A stretch of 15,782 nucleotides of DNA from Enterobacteriaceae bacterium UBA5654 (GTDB taxonomy: Bacteria; Pseudomonadota; Gammaproteobacteria; Enterobacterales; Enterobacteriaceae): NCBI GenBank assembly GCA_002421005.1, contig DIJC01000025.1, positions 1-15,782 of the forward strand. Direction: 5' to 3'. Position 1 is the first letter of the stretch. Every line of letters starts with the position of its first letter. The notes beneath the pieces were generated by a model. The model saw nothing but the letters and a program-made list of their open reading frames with translations, was not told the origin of the DNA and made no database searches. Both the position numbers and the translations under genes were made by a program. This document shows positions 1 to 7,041 of this stretch, piece after piece.

Positions 1-65
1 TGTCGGTGCTCGCGCGCTCTGGCGAAAGCCATATTTAAACTGAGTTCCAGTTCCTGGTTGAGCAT
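1..65 (-). CDS. clpA: ClpA, N-terminal fragment cut by window edge (ATPase subunit of ClpAP)
   Basis: Only the first 21 codons are present; the gene continues beyond position 1. The reverse strand reads MLNQELELSLNMAFARAREH from the ATG at 65, the same opening as E. coli ClpA as I recall it, within the N-domain that docks ClpS. A strong purine-rich ribosome site (GAGGGGG) sits 7 bases before the ATG. In the family, ClpA is an AAA+ unfoldase with two ATPase domains that feeds substrates into the ClpP protease in the cytoplasm. It lies 28 bases downstream of clpS on the same strand, the usual adaptor-unfoldase pairing. No more of the protein can be checked here. Confidence 0.93.
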   Translation of the reverse strand, partial: MLNQELELSLNMAFARAREHR

Positions 66-93
66 TGGGCACCCCCTCAATAGTTTGCCTTAA

Positions 94-414
94 TCAGGCT
101 TTTTCCAGCGTACACAGCAACGGATGCTCATTCTCTCTTGCGTAATTGTTCACCATCATCACTTTCGTCTCCGCGACTTCAGCGGTAAAAACCCCACAAA
201 TGGCCTTACCCTGATAGTGAACCGTAAGCATCAGTTGCGTTGCACGTTCTACATCATAAGAAAAGAACTTTTGCAGCACGTCAATAACAAATTCCATCGG
301 CGTGTAATCATCGTTCATTAACATAACTTTATACATAGATGGCGGTTTTAGCGCGTCGCGCAGCTCATCTTCTGTCAGTTGGTCAAAATCCAACCAATCG
401 TTCGGTTTACTCAT
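94..414 (-). CDS. clpS: ClpS, N-end-rule adaptor of ClpAP
   Basis: 106 residues, the same length as E. coli ClpS and nearly identical over the folded core. ClpS delivers proteins with destabilising N-terminal residues (Leu, Phe, Trp, Tyr) to the ClpAP protease and redirects ClpAP away from SsrA-tagged substrates. The N-degron pocket residues are intact: Asn34, Asp35 and Asp36 in the NDDYTP motif, the gatekeeper Met40, and His66 in the VHYQG segment. Residues 1-25 correspond to the flexible N-terminal extension that engages the ClpA pore; this part differs most from E. coli (for example Thr-Glu-Asp at 14-16). The gene is followed after 28 bases by clpA, so the two are probably cotranscribed. 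It is divergent from cspD across a 325-base spacer. Identification is secure. Confidence 0.97.
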   Translation of the reverse strand: MSKPNDWLDFDQLTEDELRDALKPPSMYKVMLMNDDYTPMEFVIDVLQKFFSYDVERATQLMLTVHYQGKAICGVFTAEVAETKVMMVNNYARENEHPLLCTLEKA

Positions 415-739
415 TGTCAGGTGTCATCTTCAGTTACGGATACCGGCACGTTTTTCACTGCCGCTGACTTGAGTCTATGCATACCATGAATCTACAACAG
501 ATATTAGATAACTATCATCTATCGTTATCATCCGCGACTTCTGTCACATTCCTGGTCAATAGCGTTAACTGCTTCAAATTTTAGCGCATTTTCCCCCGCT
601 TCACTCCGCTAATCGCTTGACGCGATGCCTGATTTCTCTAAATTGTACAAGCTGGAGTTGGCGAGGTTTTGAACAGCTCCCAGTCCAACACCGGTTCATT
701 CCATCTTACTTGCAGAAGAATTATGAAGGATGTCGAAGC
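415..739. other. clpS-cspD divergent spacer
   Basis: This 325-base stretch has no credible gene. The clpS-proximal part (about 480-530) is AT-rich with several GATA/TATC units, which may carry clpS transcription signals, but I see no convincing minus-strand -35/-10 pair. The cspD-proximal part holds a sigma-70-like promoter (617-644) and a leader of about 88 bases. That leader contains a short inverted repeat, AGCTG at 650-654 and CAGCT at 674-678, too weak to call a structure. An open frame in phase with cspD runs back to position 617 but lacks a ribosome site and is not part of CspD in E. coli. Confidence 0.6.
617..644 (+). promoter_or_regulatory. Candidate sigma-70 promoter for cspD
   Basis: TTGACG (617-622, 5 of 6 matches to the -35 consensus) is followed by a 16-base spacer and TAAATT (639-644, 4 of 6 matches to the -10). 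A start near 651 would give an 88-base leader. Assigned by reading alone. In E. coli cspD is induced in stationary phase and slow growth, so other regulators probably act here too. Confidence 0.45.
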
Positions 740-961
740 ATGGAAACGGGTACAGTTAAGTGGTTTAACAACGCCAAAGGGTTTGGATTTATTTGCCCTG
801 AAGGCGGCGGCGAAGATATATTCGCTCACTATTCAACCATTCAAATGGATGGTTACAGAACGCTAAAAGCCGGGCAGGTTGTCCGGTTCGATGTCCACCA
901 GGGCCCGAAAGGCAATCATGCCAGTCTGATTGTGCCCCTCGAAGCCGAAGCTGTTGCATAG
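740..961 (+). CDS. cspD: CspD, cold-shock-fold replication inhibitor
   Basis: 73 residues, a single cold-shock domain with a short acidic/alanine tail, and near-identical to E. coli CspD (74 residues) with small changes after residue 46. RNP1 is KGFGFI (13-18) and RNP2 is DIFAHY (26-31), the surface for single-stranded nucleic acid binding. Unlike CspA, CspD in E. coli is not cold-induced: it accumulates in stationary phase, dimerises, binds single-stranded DNA, blocks replication and is degraded by Lon. The ATG at 740 is chosen because GAAGGA lies 9 bases upstream and the protein then starts as E. coli CspD does; a longer in-frame reading from 617 has no ribosome site. It is divergent from clpS and convergent with macB. 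Confidence 0.96.
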   Translation: METGTVKWFNNAKGFGFICPEGGGEDIFAHYSTIQMDGYRTLKAGQVVRFDVHQGPKGNHASLIVPLEAEAVA

Positions 962-993
962 CTCATCTGCTTCATTGTGTACATCCCGCCGTC

Positions 994-1025
994 AAAATGC
1001 CAGCCCTTATGACTGGCATTTTTTT
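994..1025 (+). terminator. Intrinsic terminator, cspD/macB convergent
   Basis: AAAATGCCAG (994-1003) pairs perfectly with CTGGCATTTT (1013-1022) around a 9-base loop, followed by a run of seven T (1019-1025). Read from the other strand, the same stem is followed by TTTTG, so it can also end macB transcription, whose stop codon is only a few bases away. This is a compact bidirectional terminator. Confidence 0.88.
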
Positions 1026-1029
1026 ATGT

Positions 1030-2973
1030 TTATTCTCGCGCCAGCGCATCCACTGGATCGAGCCGCGCCGCGTTACGTGCCGGAAGCCAGCCAAACAGCA
1101 CCCCGGTCAGCGTTGAGCACAGGAAAGCGGTCAGCAGGGCGACGGGCGAGAAGCCAATTTCCCAGCCCGGTAAGAAAAGCTGGAGCGTGAAGGCGATGAG
1201 CATAGAAAGCCCAACCCCCAGCGCGCCACCTACCAGACAGACCAGCACCGCCTCAATCAAAAACTGTTGCAGAACGTCGCTTTTGCGCGCACCGACTGCC
1301 ATGCGGATGCCGATTTCCCGCGTGCGCTCCGTCACCGACACCAGCATGATGTTCATCACCCCGATGCCGCCCACCAGCAGTGAAATTACCGCCACCAGCG
1401 TCAGGAACATCTGAAGAGTACGTGTGGTCTTTTCTGCCGTTTTCAAGACGCTGTCCATGTTCCAGGTGAAGAAATCTTTCTTGCCGTGGCGCAACGTCAG
1501 CAAACGCGTAAGCTGCTGCTCGACCTGCGCGCTTTCGTAACCGTCGTTCACGCGCACGGTAATGGAGTTAAGCCAGGACTGGCCCATTACTCTTCCGGCC
1601 ATGGTGGTATAAGGCAGCCAGACGCGGAGAATTTTACTGCTGCCAAACATCGACTGCTTTTCTTCCGCCACGCCAATCACCGTTGCGGGCATGTTGCCGA
1701 CGAGGATCACCTCGCCCACCACGCTGGCTTTATTGGGGAACAGCTGACGGCGGGTATTGCTGTCGAGCACCGCCACCTGCGCCCGGCCTTTGAGCTGCTC
1801 ATCGTTGAAAGTGGTCCCTTCGCTGAAGGTCATGCCGTAGACATTAAAATACTGCCCGCTGACGCCGTTAGCGCTGGCGGCCATATCCAGGTTGTTGTAG
1901 CGCAGGCGCAAACTTTGCGACACCGCAGGCGTCGCAGATTTGGTCCACGGCTGCTTCTGGATCGCCGTCAGATCATCATATTTCAGCGACTGCTGATACT
2001 GCGGATCGTCGTCACCGTAATCTTTTCCGGGATAGACATCGATGGTGTTGGTGCCAATGGCGCGGATATCCGCCAGCACCAGTTCTTTCGCCGCATCGCC
2101 GACCACCACAATCGACACTACCGAGGCGATGCCGATAATAATGCCCAGCATGGTCAACAGCGTGCGCATTTTATTGGCCGCCATCGCCAGCCATGCCATG
2201 GTCAGCGCCTCGCGAAAACTGCTGCTGAACTGCCGCCAGCCGGGAACATCCGCTTTGCTGGCCTGCTTTAACGCCGCCGTTGCGGTGGCTTTTGCCGGAG
2301 GATTGCTGACAATTTCACCGTCGCGGATTTCAATAATGCGCTCCGCCTGCGCCGCAACCTGCGGATCGTGAGTGACGATAATCACCGTATGCCCGCGATC
2401 GCGAAGCTGGTGGAGGATCGCCATCACCTCCTCCCCGGAATGGCTGTCCAGCGCCCCGGTCGGTTCATCGGCGAGGATCACCTGACCGCCGTTCATCAGC
2501 GCACGGGCGATACTCACGCGCTGCTGCTGGCCGCCGGAAAGCTGCGACGGCTGGTATTCAGAGCGATCTTCAAGGCCAAGCCGGGCCAGCAGTTCGCGGG
2601 CACGCGTCAGTCGCGCCGCGCGCTCGGTTCCCGCATAAACGGCCGGAACTTCGACGTTTTGTGCCGCCGTGAGATGCGATAGCAGGTGATAGCGCTGGAA
2701 GATAAAACCAAAATGTTCGCGGCGCAGGCGGGCCAGCGCGTCGCCGTCGAGCGAGGCGACGTCAGTTCCGGCCACGCGGTACGTCCCGGCGCTGGGCTTA
2801 TCAAGACAGCCGATAATGTTCATCAGCGTCGATTTACCGGAACCGGACGCGCCGACTATCGCCACCATCTCCCCCGCCTCGATGCGCAGAGAAATGCCTT
2901 TCAGGACCTCAACGCTGCCCTCGCCGGAAGGATAGCTGCGGCGGATGTCATTCAGTTCGAGCAATGCCGTCAC
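1030..2973 (-). CDS. macB: MacB, ABC transporter of the MacAB-TolC tripartite exporter
   Basis: 647 residues (E. coli 648). The N-terminal nucleotide-binding domain has Walker A GASGSGKST (41-49), signature LSGGQ (145-149), Walker B with catalytic Glu170, and the H-loop His202. A variable linker (about 223-244) leads to the first membrane helix (about 271-292), then a large periplasmic domain of MacB/FtsX type and three C-terminal helices (roughly 520-620). The protein works as a dimer: ATP hydrolysis drives periplasmic substrates (macrolides, and in E. coli heat-stable enterotoxin II) through MacA and TolC rather than moving them across the inner membrane. The start is GTG, and GTGA overlaps the macA stop by 4 bases, implying translational coupling. 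The linker differs most from E. coli. All ATPase residues are present. Confidence 0.97.
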   Translation of the reverse strand: MTALLELNDIRRSYPSGEGSVEVLKGISLRIEAGEMVAIVGASGSGKSTLMNIIGCLDKPSAGTYRVAGTDVASLDGDALARLRREHFGFIFQRYHLLSHLTAAQNVEVPAVYAGTERAARLTRARELLARLGLEDRSEYQPSQLSGGQQQRVSIARALMNGGQVILADEPTGALDSHSGEEVMAILHQLRDRGHTVIIVTHDPQVAAQAERIIEIRDGEIVSNPPAKATATAALKQASKADVPGWRQFSSSFREALTMAWLAMAANKMRTLLTMLGIIIGIASVVSIVVVGDAAKELVLADIRAIGTNTIDVYPGKDYGDDDPQYQQSLKYDDLTAIQKQPWTKSATPAVSQSLRLRYNNLDMAASANGVSGQYFNVYGMTFSEGTTFNDEQLKGRAQVAVLDSNTRRQLFPNKASVVGEVILVGNMPATVIGVAEEKQSMFGSSKILRVWLPYTTMAGRVMGQSWLNSITVRVNDGYESAQVEQQLTRLLTLRHGKKDFFTWNMDSVLKTAEKTTRTLQMFLTLVAVISLLVGGIGVMNIMLVSVTERTREIGIRMAVGARKSDVLQQFLIEAVLVCLVGGALGVGLSMLIAFTLQLFLPGWEIGFSPVALLTAFLCSTLTGVLFGWLPARNAARLDPVDALARE

Positions 2974-4085
2974 GGTTTAGCTCCAGGCAGCTTTTCACCG
3001 ACGATCACCTCATCGCCCTCCTCCAGCCCTTTCACTACCTCAACGTCGGTGTCGTTGCGCGCGCCGAGAGTAACTTCACGGTCGTGAACTTCGCCGTTGC
3101 GCAGCAAACGAAGCTTATAGCGGTTATCCCCTACCGCATCGCCGAGGGCTGAGAGCGGCACCGTCAGCACGTTGCGCACGCCGGAAAGCTGAATATGTAC
3201 CTGCGCGGTCATTTCGAGGCGCAGCACGCCTTTCGGGTTCGGCACTTCGAAGCGGGCATAGTAGAAAATGGCATCGTTGACTTTTTCCGGCGTCGGCAGG
3301 ACGTCTTTGAGCGTGCCTTCGTAGCGGGTCAGCGGATCGCCGAGCACCGTAAACCAGGCTTTCAGCCCTGGTCTGAGGTGGATCACGTCGGCTTCCGAAA
3401 CCTGCGCTTTGACCAGCATGGTGCTGAGATCGGCCAGGGTCAAAATATTCGGAGCCTGCTGCGCGGCAATCACCGTTTGCCCCTGTAGGGTGGTGATTTC
3501 GGTGACTTCGCCCGCCATTGGCGCAATGATGCGGGTGTAGTCGAGGTTGGTTTTGGCGGTACTGAGCGTGGCCTGATTGCGCTGGATCTGCGCATCCAGT
3601 GTCCCGATTTGCGCCTGTTTGACTTCCAGCTCGGTGGCGGCAGTGTCAAGATCCTGACGGGAAATAGCCTGTGTTTTCGCCAGTTGCTGCTGGCGGGACA
3701 ACGTCACTTTCGCCAGTTGCATTTCGGCAACCGCCTGCCGACGCTGCGCGCGCAGTTCCATTAGCGTGGCTTCCACCTCTTTGATCTGGTTTTCCGCCTG
3801 TTCAGGATCGATAACCCCTAACAGCTGCTCTTTTTTCACCTTGTCGCCAATATTCACCGATAAGGTTCTGAGCTGCCCGCTGACCTGTGCGCCAACGTCC
3901 ACTTTGCGCAACGCGTCCAGCTTGCCGGTCGCCAGCACCGCCTGCTCCAGGTCGCCTTTACGCACGATCAGCGTCTGATACTGCGGCTGCGGCGCGTTCA
4001 GCGTTTGCCACAGCCAGATTGCGGCGACCACCACCAGTACACCCAGCAGCAGCCAGAGCTTTTTGCCCTTTCCCTTCAAATTCAT
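2970..4085 (-). CDS. macA: MacA, periplasmic adaptor of MacAB-TolC
   Basis: 371 residues, equal to E. coli MacA. A short basic stretch precedes a single N-terminal membrane anchor (about 10-27). It is followed by the first half of the lipoyl domain (about 60-93), an alpha-helical coiled-coil hairpin (about 95-180) that reaches TolC, the second lipoyl half (about 181-215), and beta-barrel and membrane-proximal domains. Gln209, which forms the hexameric gating ring in the E. coli structure, is conserved in AAQQ. The hexamer bridges MacB and TolC. The ATG is preceded by a modest GGAA ribosome site 6 bases upstream. The gene lies 90 bases downstream of ybjD on the same strand. In E. coli the gene next to macA is ybjX, which is not here. 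Confidence 0.96.
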   Translation of the reverse strand: MNLKGKGKKLWLLLGVLVVVAAIWLWQTLNAPQPQYQTLIVRKGDLEQAVLATGKLDALRKVDVGAQVSGQLRTLSVNIGDKVKKEQLLGVIDPEQAENQIKEVEATLMELRAQRRQAVAEMQLAKVTLSRQQQLAKTQAISRQDLDTAATELEVKQAQIGTLDAQIQRNQATLSTAKTNLDYTRIIAPMAGEVTEITTLQGQTVIAAQQAPNILTLADLSTMLVKAQVSEADVIHLRPGLKAWFTVLGDPLTRYEGTLKDVLPTPEKVNDAIFYYARFEVPNPKGVLRLEMTAQVHIQLSGVRNVLTVPLSALGDAVGDNRYKLRLLRNGEVHDREVTLGARNDTDVEVVKGLEEGDEVIVGEKLPGAKP

Positions 4086-4129
4086 AGAAATTCCAGATGA
4101 CCGATCCTTTTAACAGAAGTCCTCATTTT

Positions 4130-4158
4130 ATATTAATACGCTGTCAACGAAAGGTTAA
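4130..4158 (-). promoter_or_regulatory. Candidate macAB promoter
   Basis: On the minus strand, TTAACC (4158-4153) and TAATAT (4135-4130) are separated by 17 bases; each matches 4 of 6 consensus positions. A perfect TTGACA (4147-4142) also occurs but has no -10 at a workable distance. The minus strand also carries ATTAA and GTTGA repeated with an 11-base period, vaguely like a PhoP box, with an AT-rich stretch 11 bases on. The spacer is only 90 bases, so macAB could instead be read through from ybjD. Confidence 0.35.
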
Positions 4159-4170
4159 TGACAGGAAATC

Positions 4171-4185
4171 TGCGGTTAATCCGCA
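4171..4185 (-). terminator. Weak hairpin at the ybjD stop codon
   Basis: TGCGG and CCGCA pair around a 5-base loop that contains the ybjD TAA. On the minus strand it is followed by GATTTCC rather than a proper T-run. At best an inefficient terminator or an mRNA 3'-end stabiliser, leaving some ybjD-to-macA read-through possible. Confidence 0.25.
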
Positions 4186-5834
4186 CGACCGCGCGCCAGC
4201 CACAGCACGCGGGAGAACATTTTGCGCAGCAGAACCGGAATAGCGTCCGTTCCCCGCCGTCCGGCTTCCAGCGCCACTTCTATCGCCAGATCCGGTTTTG
4301 AGGTACGGTGGATGGCTTTAATAATCACCCGCCGTGGGTTAATCGGGGCGTTCTGCGGGATCTGCGCCACCCGGTAATAAACGTCAGCAAAACCCTCGCG
4401 GTACATAAAATGTTCCATATCCAGTGCGGGCAGCGCAGTGAGGTGATCGCGCTCCCGCTGGCGGTCGTTGTCGAGCAGGCTGCGCACCGTTGCCGCATAC
4501 TTTTTCCCGGCTTCGTCGCCGTCCACCAGCACGTGCCATTCAATGCCCATCCGGCGGGCAAACTTGATCAGCGGCTTCAGGCCGGACTGGGCAAACTCAA
4601 TCACCTTCACCCCTTCAGCCGCAAAATGGTGACCGCACTGTCGCGCCAGTTCGTTAATCACCCAGGTTTCCGTCTCTCCCTCCACCAGCAGCCAGACGCG
4701 GGCAAACAGTGATGAAGGGCGATTAAAGCGGATGTGAAAAGCGATGCGCCGACCGTCTTCCGCGCTCAACCCGCCCGGCCCCAGACGCCAGGCGGCAACC
4801 CGAGAGGATTCGCGCACCAGACGGCAGACGTGCTCTACCGGCGTGAGTGAGAGCAGTTCGCCAGAGTTGGTGGTCGTCACCTGCTGGAGCGGCAGGAGGT
4901 TGAGGAGGTTCCAGGCCACCGAAAGCATAATGGGATGCAGGCGCGTTTCAGGATCTTCAATCAGCAGCAGCGGGCGGGCGTCTTTATCCAGTCGTACCGT
5001 GCCTTTGGCCTGTAACAGCGTGGAGAACAGCCCCAGCAGGATCACCCGGTGGCTGCGTGTGCCGGGGCGGTCAATCATCCGGTTGATGACGTCGAGATAA
5101 CGCCAGCTTCGCTGCTCGTCCTGCGAGCGACGGCGCATTAAGCGCTGCCGGGTGTTGGCGCTGCTGTGCTCGGCGAAGTAGTGCTCCAGCAGTTGGGCCA
5201 TCGCCGACAGCCCCTCGCGCAGTTGTCCGTCAGAGAGATTTTGCGGGCTGGTCACCAGCTCCTGCGCCAGAAAATCAAGCTGACGGGCGGTAACTTCCAC
5301 GTCCGGCAGATTGGGAACCGTGCCGTTGCGGATGCGGCGCATAAAGCGGGCATCGCGCAGGCGCAGGACCGGCATCAGGCGCATCAGATGGCGGGCCATG
5401 GCGTCGATGTCATTCAGCGGCAGCGCGTCGCCCCTGGCATCCAGAAAACCGCGCAGGGTCATCACCGTGCCGTCTTCGGCAAGCTCCCCTTCAAGGCGGT
5501 AAAGAAGACGATGATAACCGTCATCACCCGGCACCCAGCCAGCGGACAGCGGACGGAAGCGGCGGGCGTGATGCCGCCCCGGCAGGGCTTCACGGAAGGT
5601 CAGAATAATATGCAGATGGTGCTCGCGCCCCTGCACGTCACCTGCGGGAAACCAGAAATCGTTATGCACGAAGTGGTAAAGTTCGGCATCGGGGGAGAGG
5701 ATCAGCGTCAGCGCATCCAGCAGGCTGGACTTACCCCAGGCGTTCTCGCCAATCAGGACATTGTTGTCTTCGAGCATTAATGACAGCCGGTTAATACCGC
5801 GAAAACCGACAATTTCCACGCGTTCGAGAAGCAT
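4176..5834 (-). CDS. ybjD: YbjD, OLD-family ATPase with TOPRIM nuclease-like domain
   Basis: 552 residues, the same length as E. coli YbjD and strongly similar throughout. An SMC/RecF-type ATPase domain opens with Walker A GENAWGKSS (29-37). A signature-like NLSDGQ lies at 199-204 and Walker B LLLIEDPE at 289-296. The C-terminal TOPRIM domain has its acidic motifs: VEGETE (384-389, Glu385) and LVDGDEAG (436-443, Asp438 and Asp440). This is the two-domain layout of OLD nucleases, whose members include phage P2 Old and GajA of Gabija defence. The cellular role of YbjD itself is not established as far as I know. The ATG at 5834 follows an AAGGAG site by 5 bases. There is no UvrD-like helicase beside it, so it is not a Gabija pair. 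All acidic metal-binding positions are kept, so activity is plausible. Confidence 0.93.
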   Translation of the reverse strand: MLLERVEIVGFRGINRLSLMLEDNNVLIGENAWGKSSLLDALTLILSPDAELYHFVHNDFWFPAGDVQGREHHLHIILTFREALPGRHHARRFRPLSAGWVPGDDGYHRLLYRLEGELAEDGTVMTLRGFLDARGDALPLNDIDAMARHLMRLMPVLRLRDARFMRRIRNGTVPNLPDVEVTARQLDFLAQELVTSPQNLSDGQLREGLSAMAQLLEHYFAEHSSANTRQRLMRRRSQDEQRSWRYLDVINRMIDRPGTRSHRVILLGLFSTLLQAKGTVRLDKDARPLLLIEDPETRLHPIMLSVAWNLLNLLPLQQVTTTNSGELLSLTPVEHVCRLVRESSRVAAWRLGPGGLSAEDGRRIAFHIRFNRPSSLFARVWLLVEGETETWVINELARQCGHHFAAEGVKVIEFAQSGLKPLIKFARRMGIEWHVLVDGDEAGKKYAATVRSLLDNDRQRERDHLTALPALDMEHFMYREGFADVYYRVAQIPQNAPINPRRVIIKAIHRTSKPDLAIEVALEAGRRGTDAIPVLLRKMFSRVLWLARGRAD

Positions 5835-5871
5835 AATTACTCCTTAACCTTTGATCGGGATCCCTGGTCCC

Positions 5872-5882
5872 ATTGTATAGCA
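5872..5882 (-). promoter_or_regulatory. Candidate extended -10 promoter for ybjD
   Basis: The minus strand reads TGCTATACAAT, an extended -10 (TGn followed by TATACA), about 40-50 bases before the ybjD ATG. The -35 region (TACCCT, 17 bases upstream) is poor, as is usual for extended -10 promoters. The predicted leader is about 30 bases. Confidence 0.4.
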
Positions 5883-5923
5883 CCAAAACGGTTTGCAGGG
5901 TACGGGCTTATCACCCATAACAT

Positions 5924-5957
5924 ATTGAATGATGAAGAGTATGCATAACTTTTCTTT
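5924..5957 (+). promoter_or_regulatory. Possible degenerate ARG-box region upstream of lysO
   Basis: TTGAAT (5925-5930) and TATGCAT (5940-5946) resemble left halves of ARG boxes (TGAATWWWWATTCA), and AT-rich DNA follows. E. coli lysO is ArgR-repressed, which is why I looked. The right halves match poorly and the centre spacing (about 16 bases) differs from the usual 21, so this is a weak call. Confidence 0.2.
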
Positions 5958-6035
5958 TTTCCTGCGTCTTTACTCATTTCGGCGTTTTGGGTAGTGTCAC
6001 TGTGCCATTCATTTTATTTAAGGGACTGGGGTTTC

Positions 6036-6935
6036 ATGTTTTCGGGTTTGCTGATCATTCTTCTGCCGCTCATCGTTGGTTATTTAATTCCGCTGCATCG
6101 TCCCGCCATCCTCAGAACCATTAACCGGCTGCTTAGCGGGATTGTGTACGTGATCCTCTTTTTTATGGGCATCAGCCTCGCATTTCTGGAAAACCTGTCG
6201 CGTAATCTGCTGGCGATTTTTCATTATTCCGCCGTCAGTATTACGGTCATTTTGCTGTGCAACATCGCCGCGCTACTGTGGCTGGAGCGGGTTGTGCCGT
6301 GGCGGCACACCCATCAGCAGGAAAAGCTGCCCTCGCGCATCGCGATGGCGCTGGAGTCGTTAAAACTGTGCGGGGTGGTGGTGCTGGGCTTTGCGCTGGG
6401 GCTTAGCGGGTTGACCTTTTTGCAGCACGCGACCGAAGCCAGCGAATATACGCTGATCTTCCTGCTGTTCCTTGTCGGCATCCAGTTGCGTAATAGCGGG
6501 ATGACGCTGCGGCAGATTGTCCTTAACCGCCGGGGGATGATGGTCGGCGTGGTGGTGGTGGTCAGCTCCCTGCTGGGCGGGGCGATTAACGCTTTTATTC
6601 TGGGCCTGCCGCTGAAAACCGCGCTGGCGATGGCTTCCGGCTTCGGCTGGTACTCCCTCTCCGGCATTCTGCTGACCGAGTCGTTCGGCCCGGTGATAGG
6701 CAGCGCCGCCTTCTTTAACGATCTCGCGCGCGAGTTGATCGCGATTATGCTGATCCCGGGTTTAGTTCGCCGCAGCCGCTCCACGGCGCTGGGGCTGTGC
6801 GGCGCAACGTCGATGGACTTTACCCTGCCGGTTCTGCAACGCTCCGGCGGGCTGGAAATCGTCCCTGCCGCCATTGTTCACGGTTTTCTGCTCAGCCTGC
6901 TGGTGCCGCTGTTAATGGCGCTTTTCTCGGCGTAA
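6036..6935 (+). CDS. lysO: LysO, lysine (and thialysine) exporter
   Basis: 299 residues, the same length as E. coli LysO (formerly YbjE). A polytopic inner-membrane protein of about eight helices, with hydrophobic stretches at about 2-20, 33-51, 64-83, 110-129, 138-150, 168-189 and onward. It exports L-lysine and confers resistance to the toxic analogue thialysine. The intramembrane acidic pair reported as essential in E. coli, Glu233 (ARELIA) and Asp261 (SMDFTL), is present at exactly those numbers. The start at 6036 gives MFSGLLII, the E. coli start, with GGGG 4 bases upstream; an in-frame ATG 42 bases earlier would add 14 non-conserved residues. It is divergent from ybjD. In E. coli aqpZ lies between them; here only about 200 non-coding bases do. 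Confidence 0.95.
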   Translation: MFSGLLIILLPLIVGYLIPLHRPAILRTINRLLSGIVYVILFFMGISLAFLENLSRNLLAIFHYSAVSITVILLCNIAALLWLERVVPWRHTHQQEKLPSRIAMALESLKLCGVVVLGFALGLSGLTFLQHATEASEYTLIFLLFLVGIQLRNSGMTLRQIVLNRRGMMVGVVVVVSSLLGGAINAFILGLPLKTALAMASGFGWYSLSGILLTESFGPVIGSAAFFNDLARELIAIMLIPGLVRRSRSTALGLCGATSMDFTLPVLQRSGGLEIVPAAIVHGFLLSLLVPLLMALFSA

Positions 6936-6941
6936 TACCTC

Positions 6942-6967
6942 TTTGGCGGTAGCCTGCTGCCGCCAAA
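6942..6967. terminator. Hairpin downstream of lysO
   Basis: TTTGGCGG (6942-6949) pairs with CCGCCAAA (6960-6967), with a further possible AGC/GCT pairing inside. The stem is strong, but the bases after it (AATTGCGC) are not T-rich, so it may act as a stabilising 3' end or Rho-assisted terminator. It lies just upstream of the FNR-like site of hcp. Confidence 0.45.
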
Positions 6968-6968
6968 A

Positions 6969-6982
6969 TTGCGCTAAATCAA
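6969..6982 (+). promoter_or_regulatory. FNR-like site upstream of hcp
   Basis: TTGCG-CTAA-ATCAA matches the FNR consensus TTGAT-N4-ATCAA at 8 of 10 positions. Its centre is about 70 bases upstream of a start predicted from CATAAC (7032-7037), a class I position. E. coli hcp-hcr is FNR-activated from a comparable far-upstream site, which supports the call. Confidence 0.6.
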
Positions 6983-7041
6983 TCTCCCTGTAAGTTGTTC
7001 CAGAAACCCCTTTTCTCCCACCGTTCACAGGCATAACCTTA

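Noticed and set aside
617..739. N-terminal extension of CspD
   Set aside because: The extra 41 codons overlap the predicted promoter, lack a ribosome site and are absent from E. coli CspD.
1486..2271. 261-codon open frame on the plus strand opposite macB
   Set aside because: It is the antisense of a fully conserved macB and is rich in His, Arg and Gln with no recognisable domain, as expected for a GC-rich shadow frame.
4142..4147. Perfect TTGACA on the minus strand as the macA -35
   Set aside because: No acceptable -10 lies 16-18 bases downstream; the AT-rich hexamers are too close (11 bases or fewer).
5166..5780. 204-codon plus-strand frame opposite ybjD
   Set aside because: Shadow frame; ybjD is conserved over its whole length on the other strand.
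4176..5834. Gabija defence system
   Set aside because: A GajA-like architecture is present but there is no adjacent GajB-type helicase; both neighbours are core genes.
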